Positions 20,958-30,211 of a DNA stretch of 64,000 nt are shown piece after piece. Under the pieces are notes generated by a model. The model saw nothing but the letters and a program-made list of their open reading frames with translations. It was not told the origin of the DNA and made no database searches. The translations under genes were made by a program, and so were the position numbers. Source of the DNA: Sulfurovum sp. (GTDB lineage: Bacteria; Campylobacterota; Campylobacteria; Campylobacterales; Sulfurovaceae); assembly GCA_030949725.1 (NCBI GenBank), contig JAUZSE010000006.1, positions 124,001 to 188,000 on the forward strand. The letters are read 5' to 3'. Every line of letters begins with the position of its first letter. Position 1 is the stretch's first letter.

Positions 20958-21803
20958 ATGACATATAAAATAAGTAAATATTTGATTGTAATAGCAGCCT
21001 TAACATCTTCTAGTTCTATAATATTATGTGCAGAGCCTTCTGTGTATGGGTTTGGAAATATGGATGATAGCAGTCCACAAGAGGAATATTCTTCAGACTA
21101 TTCAACAAGTTCTTCAACAAGTTCCGCAAGAGGTTCTTCAGGCAGTTCTATGTCGGCTATGCAAAGAAAAATTGCACAGCAGGATGAGCGTATAGATGGA
21201 TTGACTACCATCATTGAAGGATTGAGTGCCTCACTCAATGAATTGCAAATGCGTGGAGGGCAGAGTAGTTTGGCAACTACAAATCTGCCTAATGATGACT
21301 TACTTAAGAAATTGGCAGGAATGATAGATGATATTAATGCAAATTATGTCAGTAAAGAAGAACTTCACAAAGCCTTGGGCAATAAACAGTACAGTAAGCC
21401 ATCCAAAACAACAGCTAACAGTTTAGATTCACTTGAAAGTAAAACGAATGCTACCTTATATAGTGAAGGTGTAAGATTGTTTGTGAAAAAACGTTATACT
21501 GATGCACAAAAAAGATTTGCTATAACAGATGTAAAAAGATATAAGCCTGCTGCTTCTAATTATTATTTGGGTGAGATAGCTTACTATACTAAAAAGTATG
21601 AAGATGCTATATTTTACTTTAAAAAGAGTGCGGGTTTGTATGATAAAGCGAGTTATATAGACACATTACTCTTACATACAGCAGTGTCTCTTGAAAAGAC
21701 TGGAGACAAAGGTCAGGCTAGAGCTTTTTATGAAAATATCATAGAAAATTATTCGCAGAATAAGTCTGCTAGTATTGCAAAAGATAGACTTAGAAAACTT
21801 TAG
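20958..21803 (+). CDS. cpoB: Tol-Pal coordination protein CpoB (YbgF)
   Basis: Periplasmic partner of the Tol-Pal system. Signal peptide to about residue 24, a Ser-rich segment, a predicted coiled coil (SMSAMQRKIAQQDERIDGL onward, residues 65-100), then TPR repeats from about residue 165 (LYSEGVRLFVKKRYTDAQK, NYYLGEIAYYTKKYEDAI). Domain order and position after pal fit CpoB, which links peptidoglycan synthesis to outer-membrane constriction. Confidence 0.88.
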   Translation: MTYKISKYLIVIAALTSSSSIILCAEPSVYGFGNMDDSSPQEEYSSDYSTSSSTSSARGSSGSSMSAMQRKIAQQDERIDGLTTIIEGLSASLNELQMRGGQSSLATTNLPNDDLLKKLAGMIDDINANYVSKEELHKALGNKQYSKPSKTTANSLDSLESKTNATLYSEGVRLFVKKRYTDAQKRFAITDVKRYKPAASNYYLGEIAYYTKKYEDAIFYFKKSAGLYDKASYIDTLLLHTAVSLEKTGDKGQARAFYENIIENYSQNKSASIAKDRLRKL

Positions 21804-21811
21804 GAGAAATT

Positions 21812-22384
21812 ATGTTTAAATATAGCCTGCTTAGTATAGTGTCTGTATACATAGTAATGGCAAATGAAAGCAAGCAATCCTTACCTATGATAGGCATAGA
21901 AACAAAGCCTATTTCTAAAACGATTTTTAGATTAATTAAGGGTGTGAGAGAAACAAGAGTGGATCTTACCGGGAAAAATTTTATTGTAGTTTCTGTACGT
22001 GAGCGTGGAAGTGACGGGCGTTTTTATGCAGTGGACAAAGATGGCACAGTATGGTGGAGTGGAGCGATTACTTCAGGTACAGAAGAGTTTAGAACTCCTT
22101 CGGGAATTTTCCCTATTATCCAAAAAAAGCGTCATCATATGTCAACACTTTACCCTGAAGAGAGTGGTATCAACAATATGAACCATATGATGAAGTTTAC
22201 CAACAGTGGACATGCCTTGCATGAGGGAAGTGTAGATTGGATGTCTCATGGTTGTATACATATTGATCCAAAAGACGTACCCGTTATTTATAAGTGGTCA
22301 GATTTTAAAACAAAAGTCGTGATCACAAGACATAGCTATATGCCTTTTGCTAGAAAAGATCTTATCCGAATCTATGAGAATTAG
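21812..22384 (+). CDS. L,D-transpeptidase (YkuD domain)
   Basis: Periplasmic L,D-transpeptidase that can cross-link peptidoglycan or attach lipoproteins. Short hydrophobic N-terminus, then a YkuD domain ending in the catalytic motif HALHEGSVDWMSHGCIHI (Cys in SHGC). The 190-residue length is that of a single-domain enzyme. It follows cpoB by 8 bases, so it may be in the tol transcript. Confidence 0.87.
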   Translation: MFKYSLLSIVSVYIVMANESKQSLPMIGIETKPISKTIFRLIKGVRETRVDLTGKNFIVVSVRERGSDGRFYAVDKDGTVWWSGAITSGTEEFRTPSGIFPIIQKKRHHMSTLYPEESGINNMNHMMKFTNSGHALHEGSVDWMSHGCIHIDPKDVPVIYKWSDFKTKVVITRHSYMPFARKDLIRIYEN

Positions 22385-22396
22385 TCTATAACTCTC

Positions 22397-23155
22397 TCAT
22401 AGTTCTTTTGTTTTTTTATAGGCTGCCTCTATAGCATTGATACATGATGCTCGTACATTCCCCTCTTCTAGTGCACCATAACCTGCTGCAGTTGTACCTC
22501 CTGGACTCATCACCCCATCTTTGAGAAGGGCAGGGTGTACCTCTTGTATAAGTACACCAAAGCCAGCAAATAAACCTCGCATCGTAGCCATAGCATCTTC
22601 TCTTTTGAGTCCTTGCTTGACTGCACCATCTGTTAAGGCTTCAGCGATGAGTGCCAAATAAGCAGGACCAGAACCTGCTAGAGCTGTAGCAATGTCTATC
22701 TCTTTTTCAGAATCCAACCAAAGTGTTTGACCTATGGCACCTAAAAGTACAGAGGCTTCTTCTTTGTGGCTATGGTCACCTGTGAGTGTGGTCATAGATG
22801 CACCTACTGAAGCTGCTAGGTTTGGCATAGCTCTTATCACCGCTTTACTTTGAATATTTTGTTTTAATTTTTCTACTTTTGTACCTGCTAAGACAGAAAA
22901 TAGTACTCTTGCCTTGCCTGAGAGTTTTGCCCCAACTTCTTCCACATTTTTGGGCTTGACACAGAGAAGTATTGTTTTACCTGTTATATCAAAATTATCT
23001 AGTAGATATTTATCCACATGTACATTAAGTGCATTTTCAAAAGCCTCAAGTTTTTTCATGTCACGACCTACTACTTCAATGTTATATTTACCTTTGAGAC
23101 CTTGCGCAATGCTAAGTCCCATATTTCCGTTACCTACAAATGTAATTGTTTGCAT
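22397..23155 (-). CDS. proC: Pyrroline-5-carboxylate reductase
   Basis: Last step of proline synthesis, NAD(P)H-dependent. Rossmann motif FVGNGNMGLSIAQGL at the N-terminus, catalytic AGSGPAYLALIAEAL near residue 160, and the signature VMSPGGTTAAGYGALEEG near the C-terminus. Length 252 fits. It lies head-to-head with proA, so the 91-base gap probably contains both promoters. Confidence 0.96.
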   Translation of the reverse strand: MQTITFVGNGNMGLSIAQGLKGKYNIEVVGRDMKKLEAFENALNVHVDKYLLDNFDITGKTILLCVKPKNVEEVGAKLSGKARVLFSVLAGTKVEKLKQNIQSKAVIRAMPNLAASVGASMTTLTGDHSHKEEASVLLGAIGQTLWLDSEKEIDIATALAGSGPAYLALIAEALTDGAVKQGLKREDAMATMRGLFAGFGVLIQEVHPALLKDGVMSPGGTTAAGYGALEEGNVRASCINAIEAAYKKTKEL

Positions 23156-23246
23156 TTTTATCCTCTTGTACTAAAATGACTTAGATTATATCATTATTAA
23201 TATTTATCTGTTAAAATAGCTTTAATTATATAGATGAGGAAAGATT

Positions 23247-24479
23247 ATGGAAGATTTTTTAAAAGAAGCTAAAGCGTCAAGTAGGATACTTTCTACTTTG
23301 AGTGGAGCAGATAAAAACAGAATTTTAAAAGAGATGGCAATAGCCTTACGTAGCAACACGGTAGATATATTAAAAGCAAATGCCTTAGATATGGAAGATG
23401 CAGAAGCTAGCAATCTTGCCCCATCACTCAAAGACAGACTATTTTTAGATGAGGGTCGTGTGGATGGTATGGCTGTGGCTATTGAAGAGATAGCGGCACT
23501 CAAAGAACCCGTTGGGCGTGTACTTGATGGTTGGGTAACAGAAGATGGACTAAAGATTGAAAAAGTTTCAGTACCTATAGGGGTCATAGGTATCATCTTT
23601 GAATCACGCCCAAATGTTACTTCAGATACGGCAGCGTTGAGTTTTAAATCTTCCAATGTCTGTGTACTTAAAGGTGGGAAAGAAGCACAAAACTCCAATG
23701 AGGCCATTGCAAAAGTCTTACAAAGTGTACTCAAAGCAAATGATTTGCCTACAGCATTGATCTCACTGATTCCTGATGCATCACGTGAGGGTGTGGCAAA
23801 GCTGATAAAAATGGATAAATATGTAGATCTCATAGTACCACGTGGAGGTGCAGGACTCATTCGTTATGTAAGTGAAAACTCGACTGTACCTGTGGTCAAA
23901 CACGACAAAGGTCAGTGCCATACGTACATAGATGAAGATGCAAATGTAGCAAATGCTATAGCCATAGCCATCAATGCAAAAGTACAAAGACCTGGAGTAT
24001 GTAACTCTATGGAAACATTGCTGGTTGATGTTGCTATCGCAGAAGAGGTGTTGCCACAATTAAAAGAAGCTTTTGACGTAGCAAATACAGAGCTCAAAGG
24101 CTGTGCACGTACCCAAGAAAGTATAGATGTCGTTAGAGCTACAGAGGCAGATTATGATACCGAATATCTAGCAAACATTTTAAATCTAAGAGTGGTGGAT
24201 GGTGTCAATGGGGCTATCGAGCATATAGTACGTTTTGGATCAGGGCATTCCGAGGCTATCATCACGGAGAACATTACAACTGCTGAACTCTTTCTCAATG
24301 CTATAGATGCAGCAGCCGTGTATGTGAATGCTTCTACGCGTTTTACCGATGGGGGTGCTTTTGGTTTTGGTGCTGAAGTAGGTATCAGTACAAACAAGCT
24401 TCATGCTAGAGGACCTATGGGCATAGAAGGTTTGACTACTTATAAGTTCAAAATATATGGTTCTGGGCAGATAAGATAA
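23247..24479 (+). CDS. proA: Gamma-glutamyl phosphate reductase
   Basis: Second step of proline synthesis, making glutamate-5-semialdehyde. Aldehyde-dehydrogenase fold with the catalytic Cys in QRPGVCNSMETLL near residue 252 and the end motif TDGGAFGFGAEVGIST. GAGGAAAG lies 4 bases before the ATG. Divergent from proC; proB is not in the window. Confidence 0.96.
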   Translation: MEDFLKEAKASSRILSTLSGADKNRILKEMAIALRSNTVDILKANALDMEDAEASNLAPSLKDRLFLDEGRVDGMAVAIEEIAALKEPVGRVLDGWVTEDGLKIEKVSVPIGVIGIIFESRPNVTSDTAALSFKSSNVCVLKGGKEAQNSNEAIAKVLQSVLKANDLPTALISLIPDASREGVAKLIKMDKYVDLIVPRGGAGLIRYVSENSTVPVVKHDKGQCHTYIDEDANVANAIAIAINAKVQRPGVCNSMETLLVDVAIAEEVLPQLKEAFDVANTELKGCARTQESIDVVRATEADYDTEYLANILNLRVVDGVNGAIEHIVRFGSGHSEAIITENITTAELFLNAIDAAAVYVNASTRFTDGGAFGFGAEVGISTNKLHARGPMGIEGLTTYKFKIYGSGQIR

Positions 24480-24551
24480 AAATTATTATTGTCTAAGCAT
24501 CACTAAAGTTTGCTTGGCTAAAATAACAAAAATAACAAAAATGGAGTCAAC

Positions 24552-25067
24552 ATGACAATTACAAATGAAAACTGTGTCGTAGGTATTGAGTACGAAGTAA
24601 AAGAAGCGGGTAAAGAAAATGTGGTAGATAGTAATAAAGGTGGAGCAGCATTAGAATTTATCATTGGTAAAAGTCAAATCATTCCAGGTCTTGAAAAAGC
24701 ACTTATAGGTATGGCCAAAGGTGAAAGTGGAGACATTATGGTATCTGCAGAAGATGCCTATGGTGATGTAAATCCAGAAGCACTACAAACACTTCCAAAA
24801 GATCAGTTTGCAGGTGTTGATTTGGTTGAGGGTATGACACTCTATGGTCAAGGTGAAGATGGTCAAACAACACAAGTGACTGTGAAATCATTTGATGACA
24901 AAGAAGTGAATGTAGACTTCAATCATCCATTAGCAGGTAAAGATCTTATGTTCTCTGTGACTGTATTGACTGCTAGAGAAGCAACAGCAGATGAAATCAC
25001 TTCTGGTACAGTGGGTGGTCCAGCTGAAGAAGGTGGAAGCTGTGGTACAGGATGTGGGTGTCACTAG
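24552..25067 (+). CDS. slyD: FKBP-type peptidyl-prolyl isomerase, SlyD-like
   Basis: Proline isomerase and chaperone with a metal-binding tail. FKBP core (EFIIGKSQIIPGLEKALIGM, AEDAYGDVNPEA), an inserted chaperone flap, and a Cys/His-rich C-terminus, GGSCGTGCGCH, typical of SlyD nickel binding. It may supply nickel to hydrogenase or urease, but neither is in the window. Confidence 0.92.
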   Translation: MTITNENCVVGIEYEVKEAGKENVVDSNKGGAALEFIIGKSQIIPGLEKALIGMAKGESGDIMVSAEDAYGDVNPEALQTLPKDQFAGVDLVEGMTLYGQGEDGQTTQVTVKSFDDKEVNVDFNHPLAGKDLMFSVTVLTAREATADEITSGTVGGPAEEGGSCGTGCGCH

Positions 25068-25097
25068 TCCTTTCGTCTAAATTATGCAATAAAAACC

Positions 25098-25147
25098 ACT
25101 AAACTTCATTAGGAAGTTTAGTGTAAACGACCCCCCCCCTTTTTTTT
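25098..25147 (+). terminator. Rho-independent terminator after slyD, with C9-T8 tract
   Basis: ACTAAACTTC and GAAGTTTAGT form a perfect 10-bp stem around the 5-base loop ATTAG. An 8-base spacer is followed by nine C and eight T. The T run supports termination. The nine-C homopolymer is striking in such an A+T-rich region. Confidence 0.8.
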
Positions 25148-25242
25148 ATCTTCTGTATTTTATCACTGTTAGTTATCGAAAAATAATGTATATTACAACA
25201 TTATTATCTTATGATATGGTTAAAATTAAAAATGGGGGAAAT

Positions 25243-25740
25243 ATGAGAATTATAGCAAAGACAGTTGTATTTACAGGAATAGCGTTGATATTGAGTGGAT
25301 GTATGGGTACTTCATCTACGATTGAGCAAGAGTATGCGTATGATAGCAATAAACGTCACTTGGTTGAATATAAGGACGAGTATTATCATTTTAGACCTGA
25401 TAATTCATGGAGCTATGTAGTAGATGCAAGTATTGCAAATATCAACACGGTAGCTTCAAGTGGGTTACTAGAATGTAAAGAGGGTGATATTTGGTATATA
25501 TCGAGGAATGAGAGAGAAAAAGAAGCAGAGATACGATATAGGTATTTTATCTCTTTGGCTAAGTCTCAATTGATGAAGATGGATGATAATGCGAGCTATA
25601 TACCAAGAAAGAATTCAAAAGAATTTAAAGACTTGATAGAGGTCGATACGCAAATGGCAGGTCAGGGTTTGATCGGATGTTCAAGCAGACTCTCAGACAA
25701 GGAAATATCAAAAATAAGAATCTCAAAAGTAAGAATATAA
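25243..25740 (+). CDS. Putative lipoprotein of unknown function
   Basis: Signal peptide with lipobox ILSGCMG (Cys about residue 19), so probably lipid-anchored in the envelope. The rest is charged, with no recognised domain. The start chosen is ATG 25243, preceded by GGGGGAAAT; an in-frame ATG 19 codons upstream would spoil the signal peptide. A C9/T8 tract lies about 100 bases upstream. Two outer-membrane protein genes follow at short spacing. Confidence 0.75.
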   Translation: MRIIAKTVVFTGIALILSGCMGTSSTIEQEYAYDSNKRHLVEYKDEYYHFRPDNSWSYVVDASIANINTVASSGLLECKEGDIWYISRNEREKEAEIRYRYFISLAKSQLMKMDDNASYIPRKNSKEFKDLIEVDTQMAGQGLIGCSSRLSDKEISKIRISKVRI

Positions 25741-25752
25741 TAAAGGAATAAT

Positions 25753-26344
25753 ATGAAAAATATGATTTTATCAATCGCAGCAATCGTTGCTATGAGTAGT
25801 GTAGGATTTGCAGATGAGTATGGTGTACCCGTTGAGTCAGAAACACTAGACTATGCACCAGCAGATAAAGGTTTTTATTTGGGTCTTGCCTATAACCATT
25901 TGAGTCACGATATAGACCACGAAAACCTAGGCACAAATTATGAATTAGATTTTGCTGCTGTGATGTTTGATATTGGATACAAGTTCAATCCTTACATCGC
26001 AGTAGAAGGAAGATACAATATTTCTCTTAGGTGATACAGATACGGAGGATCAGTTGTCAAGTGCAGATTTATCTGTATTTAGTTTTTTTGTGAAGCCTAT
26101 GTATCCTATTGCTCCAGAGATGGACATTTATGTACTTTTGGGATATTCTTTTACAGATGCTAGTCATAGTGTGAATCCTATTTCTTTTGATGAAGGTGCT
26201 TTTTCATGGGGTGCAGGAGTATCTTATGATGTGACAGGAGAAATTGCCATTTTTGCTGAATATACACAGTTTTATAATGATACGCTGAATGGTTTTGACC
26301 ATGTGGTTGATGGTTTCAATGTAGGTATAAATTATAAATTTTAA
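25753..26344 (+). CDS. Outer-membrane beta-barrel protein, frameshifted
   Basis: Small porin-like or OmpA-type barrel of about 196 residues. Signal peptide ends near GFADEY; repeated amphipathic strands follow and the protein ends in the outer-membrane signature VGINYKF. An extra base near 26031 breaks the frame after GRYNISL; removing it continues GDTDTEDQLSSADLS. The next gene is a diverged paralogue with the same ending, so the two probably arose by tandem duplication. Confidence 0.8.
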
Positions 26345-26373
26345 GAGCAATAATTAAATATAAAATAGGAGAA

Positions 26374-27027
26374 GTGATGAAAAAAATTATACTGTCATTG
26401 ACAGCAATAGGTAGTTTGGGATTTGCAGGTGGAGATATAATACCAGTAGTAGCTGGAGCTGATGAGATAGATGAGACAGGCTTTTATTTAGGAGCAGGTA
26501 TTAGTGCCGCAAGTTCAAGAGACTCAGCAGTATCTATGGATATCTTTAATGTAAAAGATGGTCAGGATAGACTGGGGAATATTAGTCTACTTGCTGGGTA
26601 TGGTATCAACAGTTATCTTGCTGTTGAAGGACGATATAGTTTTGGTATCATAGATGAAGATAAGATTGAAATGGATAGTTAGTGGAGTATTTTTATAAAA
26701 CCTATCTATAAGTTTGAAGATGATGAAGACAGAAGCAATGGTGAAAATTACTTTGCTGTATATGCACTTCTAGGTTATGGTGGCGTAAGTCTTACAGGTG
26801 TGAATGGTATCATTGCAAATGTGGATGAAACTGGTTTTCAATGGGGACTTGGTCTAAGCTATACCTTTAGAGAAACGGCTCGTCATGACAACTATAATTA
26901 TGCAGACAGTTGGACAGTATATGCTGATTATACACAATTGGCTAATGATATGGATGGCTTGTACTATACCGGAGCCAGAGAAGTTGATATGGATGCCTTT
27001 ACTGTAGGTTTGATCTATAAATTCTAA
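26374..27027 (+). CDS. Outer-membrane beta-barrel protein with in-frame stop
   Basis: Paralogue of the preceding gene (DETGFYLGAGIS versus ADKGFYLGLAYN; both have GRYSFGI/GRYNISL and end in YKF). An in-frame TAG at 26680-26682 splits it; the same frame continues WSIFIKPIYKFEDD to 27027, giving 217 residues if read through. Unlike most lesions in this window this is not a frameshift, so it may be a substitution error or a true nonsense allele. Confidence 0.7.
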
Positions 27028-27051
27028 TCTTTTCTCTTAGAAAAGATTTAC

Positions 27052-27080
27052 AAAGGAAAGCTACTAGGCTTTCTTTTACT
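27052..27080 (+). terminator. Hairpins after the outer-membrane protein genes
   Basis: AAAGGAAAGC and GCTTTCTTTT pair over 10 bp (one G-T) around TACTAG and end in TTTT. A second hairpin just upstream at 27026-27048 (AATCTTTTCT/AGAAAAGATT, loop CTT) overlaps the stop codon. Together they likely end the outer-membrane transcript before wzc. Confidence 0.6.
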
Positions 27081-27101
27081 AATATAAAATAGTTTTATTG
27101 C

Positions 27102-29417
27102 GTGAGTGATCCAAGGAAAAACATGAATACTAACAGCGTACACATAGAAGAAGATGAAATAGATATAAAAGAAGTTTTTAGAACCATATACCGTTATAAA
27201 ATAATGATATTTTCCCTAGTATTTTTCTTTGGAATAGCAAGTAGTTATTATGCTTACTTTAAACCAAATGTTTATGAAGCTTCCACAACTGTTGAAGTAG
27301 GTTCGAGTCAAAGCAGTAGGGTAGGTGCTGATGTGCTGTCGATGGCCTTGGATTCTGGTGCTATAAATTCATATACAGAAATGGGCATTATTCGGTCAAG
27401 ATTCTTGGCTGAAAAAGCACTCAAAAAAATAAATTTTTCCCACAAATATTATACGACTAGGAAATTTAAAGAGACTGAACTCTATAAAGATAGTCCTTTT
27501 CAAGTAGGAATGCTTAAAGGTTTTGGTATCTCATTTGACTTTTATCCTGTAGATGAAAAAATGTATCGTTTGGTAGTGACTAAATTAAAAGACAAGAATG
27601 CTGAAGTGTGGTCTTATGATGAAACATTGCCTTATGGTATGGAAATTGATACAAAATATTTTCACCTTAACATTGTTAAGACAAAAGAGGCAGATGATTT
27701 AAAGTATCGCTTTGTAATTTCGAAGCATGGTAGAGCAAACGGTAGCGTAAATGTGAGTCAAGAATCCAAATTTTCTACCATACTTAAAATCTCTTATACT
27801 GACAATGTGCCTTTACGTGCACAAGAATACACCAATGCCATAGCAGAAGCATATATGGCACAAAATGTAGAAAAGAAAACAAAAGAAGCAACACGTAAAC
27901 TTACCTTTATAGACACACAATTAAAGCGTATTATATCAAATCTTAAGAGTTCAGCTATCAAGGTGGAAGAGTTTAAAAAAACAGCAAAAACGGTAGACCT
28001 TAGCTCAAAAGCAGAGATTATTATACAAAGAATTGCAGAGTATGAGACAAGATTGGCTGAAATAGCTATAGATGAAGAGATGCTAAATACGGTCTATAAG
28101 CAAGTAAAATCAGGAAAGAACTTAGAGACGATTTCTATCATAGGTGTGGGTATGGCAGAATCTCCAGTAGCTAGTATGGTGACAGAGCTACAAAAAGCTA
28201 TTATGAAGAAAAGGGCTTTACGTCAAGACTATACAGAGATGTATCCTGAAGTAGTGAAGTTGAGAAAGAATATTGCACAGCTTAAAAAGAATATTGTTGC
28301 GACCATTAAAAATCTAAGAAATAGTGTAAAAGCAAAAAAAGAGCTTATGGAAATATCTGTATTAAAACAACAAAAGCTTTTGACCAAACTACCTGCTGAT
28401 GAGAGAGTATTTGGTCAACTCCAACGTAAGTTTGTTGTAAATGAAAAAATCTATTCTTATTTATTAGAAAAACGATTGGAAACAGCAGTTGTCAAAGCTT
28501 CTACTGTGAGTAAAAATAGAATACTTGATTCTGCAGTAACTCCAAATGGAGCTATCAAACCAAAGCGTACAATCATCGTAATAGTAGGACTCATACTTGG
28601 ACTCATACTTGGGATAGCACTTGCTTTTTTACGGGAATTTCTTGATGACCGTATCAAAAGCGAAGAGGATATTTTACATGCTACAGCTGTACCTATGCTT
28701 GGACAAATCCCAAATATCAAAGAGGATGATGATAAAATTAAGGTTTTTCTCTCTCCAAAATCTGCTGTTGCAGAAGCATTTAGAAACCTACGTACGAACC
28801 TACAGTTTATGTCCAACTATAGTGGGGTGCATACTATTGCAGTAACTTCCACTGTGGGAGGAGAAGGGAAAACAACAGTGTGTATTAACCTCGGAGCTAT
28901 TATGAGTATGGCAGGAAAGAAAACGGTTATACTTAATCTTGATATGCGAAAACCGACCTTACATGAAAAATTTGGACTTCAAAATACAAAAGGAATGAGT
29001 ACTTTGTTGTCTGGACGTACAAATTTAAATGATGTGATTCAACATACAGAGTATGAAGATTTAGATATTATCACATCTGGACCTGTGCCACCTAATCCAA
29101 GTGAACTCATAGAGGGTGAGCTTATGGAGAAAGTACTCAGTAAATTAAAAGAGGTTTATGACGTGGTCATTCTTGATACACCTCCTATTGGTTTAGTGAC
29201 AGATGCAAGGACTTTAATGCATTATACGGATACAAGTATCTATGTGTTGAGGGCAGGCTACTCAAAAAAAGGTTTTTTTCGTAGTATTAATAATCTTTCA
29301 AAGATGAAAGAAATCTCTGGACTAAGCATCTTGTTAAATGATGTTAAAGCAGGTCAAGATGGATATGGATATGGATATGGATATGGATATGGATATTATG
29401 AAGAGGACTCAAAATGA
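27102..29417 (+). CDS. Polysaccharide co-polymerase and BY-kinase (Wzc-like)
   Basis: Inner-membrane protein that controls capsule or exopolysaccharide chain length and export. N-terminal Wzz domain with TM segments near residues 35-55 and 490-512, a long coiled-coil stalk between them, then a cytoplasmic bacterial tyrosine kinase: Walker A STVGGEGKTT near residue 585, NLDMRKPTLHEKFG, and ILDTPPIGLVTDA. The tail is a tyrosine cluster, (GY)6 followed by YEED, the usual autophosphorylation site, encoded by a hexanucleotide repeat. Start GTG 27102 or ATG 27123. Its stop overlaps the phosphatase ATG. Confidence 0.92.
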   Translation: MSDPRKNMNTNSVHIEEDEIDIKEVFRTIYRYKIMIFSLVFFFGIASSYYAYFKPNVYEASTTVEVGSSQSSRVGADVLSMALDSGAINSYTEMGIIRSRFLAEKALKKINFSHKYYTTRKFKETELYKDSPFQVGMLKGFGISFDFYPVDEKMYRLVVTKLKDKNAEVWSYDETLPYGMEIDTKYFHLNIVKTKEADDLKYRFVISKHGRANGSVNVSQESKFSTILKISYTDNVPLRAQEYTNAIAEAYMAQNVEKKTKEATRKLTFIDTQLKRIISNLKSSAIKVEEFKKTAKTVDLSSKAEIIIQRIAEYETRLAEIAIDEEMLNTVYKQVKSGKNLETISIIGVGMAESPVASMVTELQKAIMKKRALRQDYTEMYPEVVKLRKNIAQLKKNIVATIKNLRNSVKAKKELMEISVLKQQKLLTKLPADERVFGQLQRKFVVNEKIYSYLLEKRLETAVVKASTVSKNRILDSAVTPNGAIKPKRTIIVIVGLILGLILGIALAFLREFLDDRIKSEEDILHATAVPMLGQIPNIKEDDDKIKVFLSPKSAVAEAFRNLRTNLQFMSNYSGVHTIAVTSTVGGEGKTTVCINLGAIMSMAGKKTVILNLDMRKPTLHEKFGLQNTKGMSTLLSGRTNLNDVIQHTEYEDLDIITSGPVPPNPSELIEGELMEKVLSKLKEVYDVVILDTPPIGLVTDARTLMHYTDTSIYVLRAGYSKKGFFRSINNLSKMKEISGLSILLNDVKAGQDGYGYGYGYGYGYYEEDSK
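29361..29396 (+). repeat. Hexanucleotide repeat (GGATAT)6 in the tyrosine tail
   Basis: Six perfect copies of GGATAT, each encoding Gly-Tyr, in the last 20 codons of the BY-kinase gene. Copy-number change adds or removes phosphorylatable tyrosines without changing frame. Confidence 0.95.
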
Positions 29418-30154
29418 TCTTCCCTTTTTTTAGAAAAAAGGAAAAAGAAAAAAATCAAGCTCAACATTTGAAAGTGGATCTTCATTCTCACCTTATACCA
29501 GGGATAGATGATGATTCCCAAAGTATGAAAGAAAGTTTGATACTGCTCAAAGGTTTGCAAGATTTAGGGTATGAAAAAGTGATTACAACACCACATATTA
29601 TGGCTGATGCCTATCGTAATACACCTCAAATTATCAATCAAGGTTTAGGTGTTTTACGTGAAGCTGCAAAAGAAGAAGGCATTTCACTGCAGATAGAAGC
29701 TGCGGCTGAATATTATTTGGATGATGGTCTTGAAGCACTTTTAGAACAAGGAGATATGCTGACCTTAGGAGGGAAGTATCTTCTTTTTGAAACTTCTTAT
29801 TATGCAAAACCTATACAGCTTGAAGATATGATTTTTCAAATGACATCTTTGGGATATACACCACTGATGGCTCATCCTGAACGCTATCGTTATGTGAAAG
29901 ACCCATTAAAAGAATATAGTAGATTTAAAGACTTAGGTGTAATATTTCAAGTCAATTTAAATTCTTTTGGTGGGCATTATGGTAAAGATGCAAAACACAA
30001 AGTGGAATTTTTGAGTCAAGAGGGAATGATTGGTTTTTTAGGATCAGATGTACATCATGAGAAACAAGTTGAGACACTCTCTGGAATTTTTGATTCAAAT
30101 GTCTATGCTGAGATATATAAGCACAATAAAATACTCAATGATACACTGTTATAA
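29414..30154 (+). CDS. Tyrosine-protein phosphatase, CpsB/CapC PHP family
   Basis: Metal-dependent phosphotyrosine phosphatase that reverses the BY-kinase. PHP metal ligands are visible: DLHSHLIPGIDDD near residue 22, TTPHIM, MAHPERYRYV near residue 155, and FLGSDVHHEKQ near residue 210. Length 246 fits. It overlaps the kinase stop by four bases, so kinase and phosphatase are co-translated. Confidence 0.93.
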   Translation: MIFPFFRKKEKEKNQAQHLKVDLHSHLIPGIDDDSQSMKESLILLKGLQDLGYEKVITTPHIMADAYRNTPQIINQGLGVLREAAKEEGISLQIEAAAEYYLDDGLEALLEQGDMLTLGGKYLLFETSYYAKPIQLEDMIFQMTSLGYTPLMAHPERYRYVKDPLKEYSRFKDLGVIFQVNLNSFGGHYGKDAKHKVEFLSQEGMIGFLGSDVHHEKQVETLSGIFDSNVYAEIYKHNKILNDTLL

Positions 30155-30211
30155 ATATTAATAGATATGTGTTATAATGTTTGAAATTAAATTTGAAAAA
30201 AAAGGAAAAGA

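Noticed and set aside
29340-29400. Short repeat that might be a CRISPR
   Set aside because: The repeats are contiguous 6-bp units inside a coding tail with no spacers.
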